A stretch of 64,000 bases of DNA from Erinaceus europaeus (Eukaryota > Chordata > Mammalia > Eulipotyphla > Erinaceidae), in NCBI RefSeq assembly GCF_950295315.1, contig NC_080185.1:40946602-41010601 (forward strand), in the 5' to 3' direction. Positions 19,978 to 30,722 of this stretch are shown piece by piece. Both the position numbers and the translations under genes were made by a program. Positions within the stretch are counted from its first letter, which is position 1. Each line of letters begins with the position of its first letter. The notes under the pieces are model-generated. The model saw only the letters and a program-made list of their open reading frames with translations. It ran no database searches and was not told the DNA's origin.

Positions 19978-20075
19978 CTGGGGCCGGGCAGAGGCTAGGT
20001 AGTAGAGTGCTTGTCTTCGGACCCTGGATTCCATTCCCCAGGCCCACTGGCACTCTTACTCCCTCAATAGGAAAT
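19978..20075 (+). mobile_element. tRNA-SINE-like fragment
   Basis: GGGGCCGGGCAGAGGCTAGG and GGACCCTGGATTCCATTCCC look like a SINE head and B-box region. Confidence 0.4.
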
Positions 20076-20322
20076 AAGGTTTATCATTTTATTTGGAGGT
20101 TAATGGTTCACAGCACAGTTGTTGACACGTGAATACAGTTTCTCATCTCCCCATGATAGGTGTCTGTCTGCAGGACACTCTCACCCCCAACTAGGTCCTT
20201 TTCCACTATCCTGTGCCAGGACCCCAAGCTCCTCCACTACTATCCTTGCTCCCCCAGAGTCCTTTGCCATGATGCAATACAGAATACACTTGGTTAGTGT
20301 GATTACTTTGTCATGATTACAA
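20075..20322 (-). mobile_element. L1 3' UTR fragment, inverted (variant subfamily)
   Basis: The reverse complement contains CCTATCATGGGGAGATGAGA and AGTCCTTTGCCATGATGC. It is a close match to the + strand fragment at 60580-60740 and a distant match to the L1 end at 1-1100. Confidence 0.65.
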
Positions 20323-20395
20323 CCCAGGTTCGAATCCAGCCCCAGCCACACTGAGGGAAATCGGGGTGCTGTGGTGTCTTTTCTATTTTTATTTT
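20322..20395 (+). mobile_element. SINE-E fragment
   Basis: ACCCAGGTTCGAATCCAGCC and GGTGCTGTGGTGTCTTTTC. Confidence 0.6.
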
Positions 20396-20399
20396 TACT

Positions 20400-20882
20400 T
20401 ATTTTTTAGATGTTTTATTTGCTTCGTTTTAATGAGAGGTACCAAGAGAAAGATACAGGAGAAAGAGAGAGCACTGCTCAGCTCTGGTTTATAGTGGGGC
20501 TGGCGATTGAACCTGGAACCTCAGTCCCAGACATGACAATGAGGTTGCAGATGCGACCATGATGCCAACCTGACTCCCTGGTACTTCCCTGACTTTCCTG
20601 GAGCCCTGCCTTGCCTCCCTGGAACCCCTGCCTCACTGGGGAGGGAGAGAGAGACTGGCTGGGAGTGTGGATCAGCCTGCTGGACCCTGCCCCATGGTGA
20701 TCCTGGGTCCGTGCTCCTGGAGGGATAGAGAGTGGGAGGACTATCAAGGGAGGCGGTTGGATGCGGAGTTCTGGTGGCTATTGTGTGGAGTTGTGCCCCT
20801 CTCGCACTATGGTCTTGTCAATATTTCCATTTTATAAATAAGAGAAAGTCTTGCAAAACCATTATGCTATCTCTCCAGTTGT
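20400..20882 (-). mobile_element. SINE-D, inverted, split by element X
   Basis: The left part ends at about 20545 (GCACTGCTCAGCTCTGGTTT to CAGACATGAC). The right part resumes at about 20850 with TCTTGCAAAACCATTATGCT. Confidence 0.75.
20545..20850 (+). mobile_element. Element X 3' end, inserted in SINE-D
   Basis: TTGCAGATGCGACCATGATG start and TGTGTGGAGTTGTGCCCCTC plus TTTTATAAATAAGAG end. It is younger than the SINE-D it splits. Confidence 0.85.
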
Positions 20883-20914
20883 GTCTTTTTTCTTTCTTTT
20901 CTTTCTTTTTTACA

Positions 20915-20990
20915 AATATTTATTTAGGATAGAGACAGCTAGAAAATAAGAGGGAGAGAGAGACCTGCAACACTGCTTCACTTGTCTTTT
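20915..20990 (-). mobile_element. SINE-B fragment, inverted
   Basis: TTTAGGATAGAGACAGCTAG and ACCTGCAACACTGCTTCAC. Confidence 0.6.
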
Positions 20991-21224
20991 CTTTCTCCTT
21001 ATCTGTCTACCTAAAAAAGTTTATCTGCAGTAGTTGATCTGAAAGTCCCAGTGGTGACAAAATAAATAAACAACAACAACAAAAAAAACAAATGGCAAAG
21101 CTTCTAAATCTACCTAGATTCTTATCATTTCTACCAAAGCAATTCATTATGTGGTATTTTGTGTTTATTTCCTTCGTATGTTTTTAATTGTCTTTCTACA
21201 TTATGTATCCAGAAGATTTCCCCT

Positions 21225-21350
21225 TTTTGTTCGCATTTGTTATATCAGAGCACTGCTCAGCTCTGGCTGGTGGTGTATAGGAGGTGAACCTTGGGACTTT
21301 GGAGCCTCAGGAATGAGAGTTTCTTTGCATAACCATTAGGCGGTCTCCCC
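21225..21350 (-). mobile_element. SINE-D, inverted
   Basis: CAGAGCACTGCTCAGCTCTG followed by TTGCATAACCATTAGGCGGT. Confidence 0.85.
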
Positions 21351-21404
21351 ACATCCCTCCCCCCCTCCCCCTTTGTTCTTTGAGCTTCACAAAAAAATGT
21401 CATG

Positions 21405-21530
21405 AGCACCCTAGGAAGTGGCATTTAGGAAGAGGTCTGGACTAGCAGACATTAGGTCCTGAGCGTGATGTCCACCATTGCATATGCTGGGAGTAATACT
21501 CCGGTTCTTTTCCGCTGATAGGTAAATGAG
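21405..21530 (+). mobile_element. SINE-C, diverged
   Basis: CACCCTAGGAAGTGGCATTT head, GACATTAGGTCCTGAGCG and CATATGCTGGGAGTAATAC. Confidence 0.5.
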
Positions 21531-21674
21531 TCTTTTTTAAGTGAAAATATGTTATCAGTCACATCTCTTCTCTGATTGACTTGCTTTTCTGTTGCTGTTG
21601 TTGCCAGGGACTGAATGAAACCAGGGCCTTCTACATGTAAGACTCACTCTGCCACTGTTCTGTATCTATAGTCA

Positions 21675-21699
21675 TTGCTTAAATTATTTTTATGAAGGA

Positions 21700-21758
<59 letters not shown>

Positions 21759-21865
21759 ACGACATTCAGCTCTGGCTTATGAGGATGCTGGGAGTTGAGC
21801 CAGGCACCTTTGAGGCCTCAGGAATGCAAATACTGTGCTCTAATACTTGGAGATAATCTCCCTGG
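21675..21865 (-). mobile_element. SINE-D, inverted, with (CA)n
   Basis: CTCTGGCTTATGAGGATGCT body; a (CA)n run at 21700-21756 replaces its inverted tail. Confidence 0.75.
21700..21756. repeat. (CA)n microsatellite
   Basis: About 28 uninterrupted CA units. Confidence 0.97.
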
Positions 21866-21889
21866 CCTTCCTGTCTTTGCCTTTTGTTT

Positions 21890-21998
21890 TTGTTTTAAAC
21901 ATTATTTATGTGGTTAGTGCTGTGCCGGGAATTGAACTCAGGGCTTCACACATGCAAGTCATGTGCTGCATCCCTGAGTCACCTCCCCATCCACTCTT
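21890..21998 (-). mobile_element. SINE-C, inverted, diverged
   Basis: GCCGGGAATTGAACTCAGGG and GAGTCACCTCCCCATCCA. Confidence 0.7.
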
Positions 21999-22089
21999 GT
22001 CATTCTTTGAAGTCTCTGTCAAAGGTGATGCAGGCTAAGACCAGAAAACCTTAGTACATTTTGAATCCCTTCCTCCTCCTGGGGTGGGA

Positions 22090-22235
22090 GGAGCTATATG
22101 TGCACCTGGCCTGTTTAGCCACTTGCACAACCCAGGTTCAAGTCTGCCCCCCACACACACACACATTGAAGGGAGTTTCAGAGCTTCGGTGCTGTGGTGT
22201 CTTGAGCTGTCTTCCCACCCCCCCACCTCCCCCTT
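22090..22235 (+). mobile_element. SINE-E
   Basis: CAACCCAGGTTCAAGTCTGC and CTTCGGTGCTGTGGTGTCTT. Confidence 0.7.
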
Positions 22236-22314
22236 TATGACAGCACTAAATATTCATCCTATCTACACGCTTAACATTTAGTGTATTTCTTTTTTTTTAA
22301 CTTTTTTTAAATGT

Positions 22315-22545
22315 ACTGTTTTTATTTTATTTTTAATTGTTTAATTATCTTTATTTACTGGATAGAGACTGTCAGAAATCGAGAGGAAGAGGGAGACAGA
22401 GAGGGAAAGAGACAGAAAGACACCTGCGACCCTGCTTCACCACTCGCAAAGCTTTCCCTCTGCAGGTGGGGACTGGGGGTTCGAACCTGGGTCCTTGCGC
22501 ATTGCAACATGTGCGCTCAACCAGATGCGCCACCACCCAGCCCCA
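22315..22545 (-). mobile_element. SINE-B, inverted
   Basis: TTTACTGGATAGAGACTGTC start and ATGCGCCACCACCCAGCCCC end. 22550-23200 to its right is unassigned. Confidence 0.92.
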
Positions 22546-22549
22546 CATT

Positions 22550-23204
22550 TAGTGTTATTTCACAGCAAGGATTGGTGATGTCTTTTTTCCCTATAAAGCA
22601 CTAGATATGAAATACCTTAGATTTCAAGGACCATATATAGTCTGTTGTAGCAGCTGGACTCTGTTTTAGCACCAGAACAGCCACAGAAAATCTGGGGATA
22701 GGTGAACATGGCAGTGCTCCACAAAAACTGTATAGAAACCGGCAGCTGGCTGGGTCTGGTGCCCTGACCTTTGTTTCTCACACTCTGCTTGACTTGGTCA
22801 GGGTTCTGGTTGCACTTCAAATCAGCCTGCTCTAGCTCATCTGAACTCCTTTGGCCCTGCCCACCCCATATCCTACCGGGGTCACCAGAGAGGGAAACTC
22901 ATTTCCCACACTTCACCACTACCCCTCCTCTACCCTTTGTGACTCTCAGCAAATATACCCAAGGATGAGCCCGGCCAGGAGGTCCAGTTCCTGAGCCAAT
23001 GTGGCTCAAAGCAAGAATTCTCACCCACAACCATGACTCCAGTAGTTAAGTAGAGCATAGGAGTAAGGCTCGGTGCTCAGAGACCTAGCAATCGCAGTCA
23101 CTCGGTTCCAACCCAAGATAGTGTACTGCTTTTATTTTTTCCTCCTTAGCACTTCAGAATTTCTAGTTAAAGCTTGCACTACTCCCTAGTAATCATTCTT
23201 TTTT
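22550..23204. other. Unassigned unique sequence
   Basis: No SINE, L1 or credible coding frame seen. G+C is higher than in the flanking SINEs around 22740-22990. Any homology would need an alignment. Confidence 0.5.
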
Positions 23205-23356
23205 AATTTTTTTTAAAGATTTTATTTATTAATGAGAAAGGAGGAAAGAGAGAAAGAACCAGACATCACTCTGGCACATGTGCTGCCGGGGATGGAACTC
23301 GGGACCTCATGCTTGAGAGTCCAAAGCTTTACCACTGCGCCACCTCCGGGACCACT
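23205..23356 (-). mobile_element. SINE-C, inverted
   Basis: TTTAAAGATTTTATTTATTA start and GCGCCACCTCCGGGACCAC end. Confidence 0.92.
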
Positions 23357-23419
23357 CTACAAATCATCCTTGCAGGTCTCTTGGATAGTCCTTATTCCCT
23401 TCTGCCTTCAGCCCCCTCC

Positions 23420-23871
23420 CCCCCAGTCCATGGAAAAGAAACTATTATGATCCAGGGACGCAAGGCTGGGATGGAGGCTGCCCTTGAGGCTGAGGTGAGG
23501 GAAGGCTGATCTTCTGCCTGGGCTGCATTTCTTCTCACTCAGTTTACGGGCGGCCACAGCCATGGAGAGTGGTGCAGGCAAGCTCTGGGTTCCCTTTTTC
23601 ATAGCTAGAGCATTGCAGGAGCTGGCATTGGGGCGCTTCAGAGGCGCCACCCCACAGACTCAGCGCCAGGGATAATGTAGACACTCCTTTGGGATGCTAT
23701 AGTCCCAGAGGGTAGGCCATCCGCTAGCTGTTTGCCTGTAAAAACCAGGCACTGGTGGTGAGCCAGGACACGCTTCTTGTCTTGAATCTTGGCTTTTATG
23801 TCCTCCACTGTGTCACTGGGTTCAGCCTCGAGTGATGGTCTTACCTGCCAGTGTCTTAACAGAATCTGCAC
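23420..23871 (-). pseudogene. UBA52-like (ubiquitin-L40) processed pseudogene, decayed
   Basis: On the minus strand, an ATG at 23871 starts a 77-codon frame. It is clearly derived from ubiquitin: MQIL, then EPSDTVEDIKAKIQDK and FTGKQLADG match ubiquitin blocks. An early frameshift scrambles residues 5-15, and the end of the moiety (LHLVLRLRGG) is lost. Downstream on the same strand, CCTGCACCACTC, GTGAGAAGAAATGC and the 3'-UTR-like AAGGGCAGCCTCC and CCATGGACTGG resemble human UBA52 (ribosomal L40) coding and 3' UTR sequence as I recall it. There are no introns, so it is a retrocopy. The UBA52 assignment over another ubiquitin gene is moderately sure; that it is a non-functional ubiquitin copy is nearly certain. 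Confidence 0.75.
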
Positions 23872-24149
23872 TTTGCTGAGAAGGAAGAAAGAAACCCTTT
23901 AGGATTTAGATGTGCTCCTGGTCTTCCTTTACCTGTACCACGACTCCCTCCCACCTCCCTCTTTTGCCTGGCAAATTCCCACTTAGCTTCAGGGCTTTAT
24001 ATAAACGATTTTCTTTGGGAGCTCTTCTGCCTGCCTGCCTGCCCTCGCCCTTTCTCCAGCCCACCACTCCCTACCTTCCTAGGCTATGCAGGTGCCTGTC
24101 TGTCCCCTGTGTTCCTAGGACAACCTTTATCATTCTGTCCTGTAATTGC

Positions 24150-24275
24150 CTGCCTCGCCCACTTGGCCACCAGAGAACTGTTTGAGGGCAAGGGTTGTCT
24201 TTTGTATACTCAGTGACTGGATCCTAACTGGTCCTCAGGCAAAGTTTGTTCAGTATCTGCTTGGATTTGGCTGGA
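24150..24275 (+). mobile_element. L2-like 3' fragment
   Basis: CTGTTTGAGGGCAAGGGTTG and the following ACTCAGTGACTGGATCC follow the ancient mammalian L2 end pattern. Diverged, so the call is tentative. Confidence 0.45.
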
Positions 24276-24599
24276 ATAAGGAGGCTGTTCCTTCCACCCT
24301 GGGTGATCACCTTCTGGCCAGTGGGCCAGGCAGGGAACAGACTCTGAACCAGACTGCCACAGTTTCGTTGAATGTGAGTCACTTATGCTGTGTCCTGCCT
24401 GCTCGCTGATGGGCTAAACTGAACCCAAGCTTGGTCTCATCTTTAATAAAGGAGTTACTTGCTCCTTACATCATATTTCTGGGGAGTGGGGCTCTAAATC
24501 CCTTTCTCCTGACTTATCAGCTATCTGGAGACAGGGTTAGGGCACATGTTACTAAAGTGTGAACTATGGGAAGTACTGCGCTTAGAGTTAAAGGGAATG

Positions 24600-24860
24600 C
24601 TGTCTGATTTTTGGCAAGCTATCTTTAACCTCCCACCCATACCTGTTTCTCACTGGTGAAGTGGAAATGGCACCCGATCTATTTCTCAGTGTGGTTATGT
24701 GGATAGAACTAAAATTGTGTGTGGAAAGTGTTCTTTGAAAAACTGTAAAATTAAAACCAACTACTAGTGGAATTTTGTCTTACTTCGCTATTCCCTTATG
24801 ACATCGAGCACGGTGCTGTGCCCAGAGCAGTTACTCAATACATTTTTGTTAAATGACCAC
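24600..24860 (+). mobile_element. MIR/L2 fragments
   Basis: CTGTTTCTCACTGGTGAAGT resembles the MIR core, and ACTCAATACATTTTTGTTAA resembles an L2/MIR tail. Confidence 0.45.
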
Positions 24861-25724
24861 ATACCCTGGCAAGAGAAATACTGTTATTGGTGGGAAATAC
24901 AGGACATTTAACAGAAACAGGGGAAACAGATCACTTGGCAATAGAACCATCCATATGGAGAGGGATAATTTAGAAGTTGAGCATTTATGGATGGTTCCAA
25001 ACATACAGTCCCACTGTCTGCTCTGTTTTGCTTATCATGGAAAAAGACTTCATTTTCTTTTCACATGATTGTGGCTGCTGAGATAAGCTACAAAACTTGG
25101 CTAGCTCTTAAATATGCAGTCATCTGAAAGCAGGATAGTGACCCCCCCACCCACCCCCAGGCAATATTGAGATCAGCAGAATGTATCTCAGAAATCTTTC
25201 TTTCCCAAAAATACCATTGCCTCCCCATCCCCCAAGGGTTTGCTGACCCCTAGTTTCCTTTACCTCCAAACAGTTAGAGCTTTGCTATTATCCTTAGGTC
25301 TTAGGAAGCATTCACCTTAAAGGATCTGGTTAATTCGCATTTGAAAAAGGATTCTATTGATAGTAGAAGGGGGAGACTGCTTTAACCAAAGGGGAGAATA
25401 AATAATTGTGAAATTTCTGGCCTTAGAGGAATTACAAAGACTTATCAGCCCCATTCAAATTACAATGGTACTTACTGCACCTGCAGCTGTAGTCAAGCTC
25501 ACAGCAGTGTGTGGAATCGATCCAAGAGCTTAGAAAATGTTATTCACAGAGGTTGGTATTCTGTGGAGTCTTTTTTTTTTTTTTTAAAACAACAACACAA
25601 CAAACTCCCCTCAGGCAATTCTGCTGTGCTGTTAAAGTTGTAAGTGCTGATAAAAACCTAAATGTAAAGCCTGCTCTTGAGAAAAACACCGAATGCCTTA
25701 AAGCATGATAGGGCTAAAAGGATT

Positions 25725-25820
25725 AGGAGAATGGGGAGATAGCACCATGGTTATGCAAAAAGACTTTTCCTGCCTGAAGCTCTGAGGTCCTGGGCTCAAT
25801 CTCCAGTGCCAACCAGCAAC
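25725..25820 (+). mobile_element. SINE-D, truncated
   Basis: ATGGGGAGATAGCACCATGG head and CCTGGGCTCAATCTCCAG. Confidence 0.75.
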
Positions 25821-25859
25821 TCTACTGAACTACATAGCATTTTTCTATAATAATATGAA

Positions 25860-27085
25860 TATACCACTGTAGAATATAACATTTATTCTATGTCATATAG
25901 TAAAATAATTGTATACTTGGGCAGTACCAAAGGAGAAAGTAATATGTGGCTATTCTGGCTCTAATATTAGCCCCTGCCCTAAAAAGGCAGCCTGGCCCTT
26001 CCTTCAAGCTGAACTCTTCTCTGTTATTTACATTTGACTTAGTACCTTGGCTTCAGCAATTGTTGTTGTTGTTTGTTTCTTCATACACCATCTCCAATAT
26101 GGGCAAAGAGTACCTTCTTCACGTGTGTGGCTGTTACCATCTTTGCCTTGGCCCTCTCACGTCCAGCAAAGCAGCCCCTTCGCTGCTGATAGCATAACAA
26201 AGCCCTTGTTATGATGTCATTTGTGATCTCACTGCTGCTTGGTTTGCCTTCGGCAATGCTCCTAGCTTCAGAGGTGGTCCCTGGGAACAGCAGAGAGTAA
26301 AGATGGATCACCTTTTACCCGGCGGTATTCTCCTCTGAACAGATAACTTAGACAATGGTTTGGGGAAACATTCTTGGCCAAGCACCGCCTCTTATTCTTA
26401 AGGAAGATCTCACAAACTGCAGAGCTTCCAGGAGTTCCTACCCATGAACAAATAGCCTGCTTTTACAATGGCTGGAAAAGAAACACCACCAAACACAGGG
26501 GGACATCCGTGCGATCCAGAAGGGACACCAGGTTATATACCTTTTTTTTTTCCAGAAAGATGCCTATCGAATTAGGGGGACGGACATTAGGAAAACTCTA
26601 TCCTTGTCTGTCTGCTTTCGTGTGTCCATTTGCCTTTATAAATAGCTACAGATTTATTTATTTATTTACTTAAGTTAAGACAAGCCAATAATAACTCATC
26701 TGGCAGCACTGCAAAGTTTAGTTAATGTTTTAAGGTATGAGTTGAACTCAGAAGATGCAAGATTCTATATATGGAATATGTGCTAAGTGCCCGATCTGGT
26801 TTAGTTTGATAATGACCATAATTGTAAGGTGTGCTGCATTTCATGTCTTCAATAATTTCAAGGAGCTTCTTAACGTTGAAAAATATATATTACAGGCATG
26901 TTGAGACTGTATCAGTTGGCAAATAATTTGGGTGTAGGGAATGTGTGCTGAAGTTTGAGCTAGACCTCACACACGTGTGTGAGTTCACCATTCTGCACAG
27001 CTTTTTCTTCTCTTTTTTTTTGGGGGGGGGCACACACCTGCACAATACCTCCAGTCCCTGCAGACTGTCCGTTTTTCTTTTCTCC
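25860..27085. other. Mostly unassigned unique sequence
   Basis: No erinaceid SINE. A 76-codon minus-strand open frame at 26081-26311 has no family I recognise. A G run at 27022-27031 and a C run at 27085-27096 are simple sequence. Confidence 0.45.
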
Positions 27086-27089
27086 CCCC

Positions 27090-27290
27090 CCCCCCCGCCC
27101 CAGCTAGAAGGGTGAATAACAGAGAAAAAGGGAGTCAGAAAAGGAGTTACACCATGGCAGCACGGCTTCACCACTGTGAAGCTTCTCCTTTGCATGGGGA
27201 TCCCATGTGACTAGGGGCTCAAACCCATATCCTTGTGCATGGTAAAATGTATACTCTACCAGGTGAGTTAACTCCTGGCTCCCTCCATCC
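27090..27290 (-). mobile_element. SINE-B, inverted, diverged
   Basis: CACGGCTTCACCACTGTGAA and CTACCAGGTGAGTTAACTCC. Confidence 0.65.
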
Positions 27291-27299
27291 CTGCCACTT

Positions 27300-27502
27300 A
27301 AAATTTTTTTTAATTTATATATTGGACAGAGACAGCCATAAATTGAAGGGGAAGGGGGAGATAGAGAGGGAGAGAGACACCTGCAGCACTGCTTCACCAC
27401 TTGTGCAGCTTTCTCCCTGCAAGTGGGGACCAGAGGCTCAAACCTGGGTCCTTGCACATTGTAACATGTGCACTCAACCAGGTACATCACCACCCGGCAC
27501 TC
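27300..27502 (-). mobile_element. SINE-B, inverted
   Basis: TATATTGGACAGAGACAGCC start and GTACATCACCACCCGGCAC end. Confidence 0.92.
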
Positions 27503-27669
27503 CACCACCACTTTTTTTTTATCCAGAGAGAGACAAAGAAGGCAAGATACTTCCATTGCCATAACACATGCATGGCATGAATGACTTTTTTTTTTAGAAG
27601 TTACTTATTTTTAGTTATTTATTATTTAAGTTATTTATATTTTAGCAGAGATAATGCCATCAGCAGTGC

Positions 27670-27880
27670 AGCAGACTCATGTTGGGTCCCAGCAATCCCC
27701 AGCAGCACCAGAAGTCACAGCTGAGCAGTGCTCTATTTAAAAATAAATAAGTAAATATACACATAAGCTTAAGTAAATGTTATTTTTATGGGGAAGACAG
27801 AAAGACACACACTGCTGAACCTGGGGCCTCAGGCATGCAAATCCCGTGCTGTGTTCTGCCCGGTTGACCTCTTAGTTGAC
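27670..27880. mobile_element. SINE-D fragments, one + and one inverted
   Basis: A + strand SINE-D end (about 27670-27755, CACAGCTGAGCAGTGCTCTA) is followed by an inverted piece (about 27795-27880, GGGGCCTCAGGCATGCAAAT). Confidence 0.6.
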
Positions 27881-27889
27881 TTTCTGATG

Positions 27890-28075
27890 AAGGATGAGTC
27901 TGCAAGGTAGCTCACCTGGATAGCGCACGGGACCCAGGTTTGAGCCCAGCCTCACAGCACTGGAAGAAGATTCTGTACTATGCTATCTTTTCCTCTTTCC
28001 CTTAATCTCATGTCTGCTTGAAAAAACTCACTACAGAGGGGAAAGCCTTAGTGATGATAAAATAAATTAGTCTGC
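27890..28075 (+). mobile_element. SINE-E
   Basis: GTAGCTCACCTGGATAGCGC head, GACCCAGGTTTGAGCCC and AAGAAGATTCTGTACTATGC. Confidence 0.7.
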
Positions 28076-28204
28076 GGGTTCGAGAAGACACAAAGTTCTG
28101 GTTCTTACATACCATATAATGATATCTGAGTTGCTTTGTACAGCAAAATGCAATGTGAAATTAAACTACAATTATTAAAATTACTATAAAACACTTAAGG
28201 TGTG

Positions 28205-28400
28205 GGACTGGGTGATCGAGTACCTAGCTGAGTACACGTTATAGTGCACAAGGGCCTGGGTTCGAGTCCCTAGTCCCCACCTGCAGGGGGAAAGCTTTGG
28301 TCGTGGTGAAGCAGGGCTGCAGGTGTCTCTCTCCCTCTCTTATCAGCCCCTACCCTCTCAATTTCTGACTGTCTCTACCCAATAAAGATAACATTTAAAA
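28205..28400 (+). mobile_element. SINE-B
   Basis: GGACTGGGTGATCGAGTACC head and a CTACCCAATAAAGATAAC end. Confidence 0.9.
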
Positions 28401-28524
28401 AAAAAAAAACACTTAAGGTGTACAAAAATAAGCAAGGATTGACCTGGTACACAAGAAAATGAGGTTGTAAAATGTAATAAGGACAGTAGTTCACTTGAGA
28501 AAAAAAGCTTTTATCATTTTTAAA

Positions 28525-28835
28525 AAATATTTTATTACTTATTGAATAAAGACAGAGATACTGAGATGCGAGAGAGCCCTGCAGCACTGCGTTACTACTT
28601 GGGAAGCTTCCCCCTGTAGGTTAAGGACTGGGGGCTTGAATCTGATCCTGGAGCTTGTTACTGTGAGCACAGCTGGGTATGCCACAAAACAAAATTGAGT
28701 GGGGGGAGATAAAGAGGGAAAGAGACTTGTAGCTCTGCTTCACATTTGTGAAGCTTTCCCCCTGCAGGTGAGGACCAGGGGCTTGAACCCGGGTCCTTCC
28801 GCATTATAACATGTGCACTGAACCGTATATGCCAG
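28525..28835 (-). mobile_element. Two SINE-B copies, inverted
   Basis: First copy about 28525-28685 (TTATTGAATAAAGACAGAG to GGGTATGCCAC). Second about 28690-28835, lacking its tail (AGCTTTCCCCCTGCAGGTGA to GTATATGCCAG). Confidence 0.8.
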
Positions 28836-28884
28836 ATTGCCACTAGAAAGTAATGAATATTAACAGGAATCAGCTCTTTTTAAA

Positions 28885-29035
28885 AAAATATTTATTTTGG
28901 TATAATAAAAATATATTATTTTATTTTAATGAGAGAAAGAAAGAAAGACCAACCGAGATCAGAGCACTGTTCAGCTCTGGCTTGTGGTGGTGCTGGGGAT
29001 TGAACCTGGGACCTTAGAGCCTCAGCCATGACACC
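28885..29035 (-). mobile_element. SINE-D, inverted
   Basis: CAGAGCACTGTTCAGCTCTG and GGGATTGAACCTGGGACCTT. The head end is truncated. 29036-29220 is unassigned. Confidence 0.85.
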
Positions 29036-29224
29036 TTAAATTTAACTTATTTATCGGAGCACAAAGCCTCCTTTCTAGGCTCTCTGTGGTCCAAAGGTCT
29101 ATTAGAGTTCTATTAAATGTTCTATTAGAGGCCTGTTTGCAGCTAGCGGTCATCAAGTAGTACAGAGCTGGTAATGATAGTGGCTCAAAATGGCTCTTTT
29201 TGCAGTAGGATCTACATTTTTTTT

Positions 29225-29490
29225 AAAATTTTTAAAATATTTATTTATTTATTCCCTTTTGTTGCCTTTGTTTTATTGTTGTAGTTATTATTGATGTCAT
29301 CGTTGTTGGATAGGACAGAGAGAAATGGAGAGAGGTGGAGAGAAAGACAGACACCTGCAGACCTGCTTCACAGCCTGTGAAGTGACTCCCCTGCAGGTGG
29401 GGAGCCGGGTGCTCAAACCGGGATCCTTATGCCGGTCCTTGCGCCTTGTGCTATGTGCGCTTAACCCACTGCACTACTGCCCGAGTCCCC
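29225..29490 (-). mobile_element. SINE-A, inverted
   Basis: TTTATTCCCTTTTGTTGCCT to CACTACTGCCCGAGTCCCC. Confidence 0.92.
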
Positions 29491-29492
29491 TA

Positions 29493-29882
29493 AAAGAATT
29501 TTTTTATCTTTGTTTATTGGATAGTGACAGCCAGAAATTGAGAGGGAAGGGGGATGATAGGGAGAGAGACAGAGAGAGACCGACAACAGTGCTTCACTTG
29601 AAAAGCTTTCCCCTTGTGGTCCGGGAGGTGGCGCAGTGGTAAAGCTTTGGACTCTCAAGCATGAGGTACTGAGTTTGATCCCCGGCAGCACATGTGCCAG
29701 AGTGATGTCTGGTTCTTTCTCTCTCTTCCTATCTTTCTCATAAAAAAATAAAATCTTTAAAAAAATTACTTGTTAAAAAAGAAAGAAACACTTTCCTCCC
29801 TACAGCTGAGGACTGGGGGTTTGAACCTGGGTCCTTGCGTACTGTAACGTTTGCTTAACCAGGTGCACCACCACCTGGCCAC
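29493..29882 (-). mobile_element. SINE-B, inverted, split by a SINE-C
   Basis: The left part reaches AAAGCTTTCCCCTT at about 29617. The right part resumes at about 29785 with CACTTTCCTCCCTACAGCTG and ends ACCACCACCTGGCC. Confidence 0.88.
29618..29780 (+). mobile_element. SINE-C nested in an inverted SINE-B
   Basis: GTGGTCCGGGAGGTGGCGCA is a perfect head. The tail is AAAAAAATAAAATCTTTAAA. Confidence 0.93.
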
Positions 29883-30074
29883 CATGATCTACATCTTTAA
29901 TCAAGGGCTTTTAGGGAAAAAAAAACTAGACCCATAAACAGAAAATTGATTTATTCTTAGGGTTCTGATTCTTCAACTTCAAACTTATTAGACAATACAA
30001 ACTGTTTTGTAGTGGCAACTTCCTTTAAACAAACAGTCTTTTGTCCTCCACCCACAATCCTGGAGCCTTCTTTT

Positions 30075-30222
30075 TTTTTAAGGTTTTATTTATTTATGAG
30101 AAAGATAGGAGAGAGAAAGAACCAGACATCACTCTGGCACATGTGCTGCTGGGGATCGAACTTAGGACGTCATGCTTGAGAGTCCAAAGCTTTTACCACT
30201 GCTCCACCTCCTGGACCACATG
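30075..30222 (-). mobile_element. SINE-C, inverted
   Basis: TAAGGTTTTATTTATTTATG start and GCTCCACCTCCTGGACCACA end. 30223-30635 to its right is unassigned unique sequence. Confidence 0.92.
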
Positions 30223-30639
30223 GAGCCTTCTTTCTTTTAAAAGCAGTTTGCTGATCCTCCATGCTGTCTTACCCGAGCCTACAGGGTAGAGTTCACATTT
30301 TTTGGTTCCATGTTCCAGGCACTCTTGAACCTTATGATCTTCCTGACTTCCAACAGAGTGGTCCTACTTTTCTTTTTAATTTTTTTTCTGCGTGTGTACA
30401 CAGGATCCTACTTTCTAGCCTCTGTGCATTTATCATAGTCCCATAAACAAGCCAGGCCCTTTCACAACACCCAACTGTGCCTATTTCCACAGCTTGAAAT
30501 GCCTTTAACCTTTTTTCCTCTTGTCTTTTTGGCAACTCCCACTTTGAGATCCAGTATAAACCTCAATTCATCTGTGAAGACTCTTAACTATTCTAAAATT
30601 CCTCAGAATTTCTTCTTCTTTTTTAATGTATCTTTTGAG

Positions 30640-30722
30640 GTGGGCGAGGAGATAGTGTAATGGTTATACAAAGACATTCTCATGCCTGAGGCTCTGAGAT
30701 CCTAGGTTGAATCCCCCAGTGC
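30640..30722 (+). mobile_element. SINE-D, truncated
   Basis: GCGAGGAGATAGTGTAATGG head and CTAGGTTGAATCCCCC. Confidence 0.8.

Larger units (their letters stand above)
23890..25720. other. SINE-free sequence with ancient L2 and MIR relics
   Basis: No erinaceid SINE for 1.8 kb. An L2-like 3' end lies at about 24150-24275 (CCACCAGAGAACTGTTTGAG, GGGCAAGGGTTGTC). MIR-like sequence lies at about 24600-24770, and an L2/MIR tail at about 24800-24860 (CACGGTGCTGTGCCC, TTTTTGTTAAATGACC). No coding frame is convincing. Confidence 0.55.
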
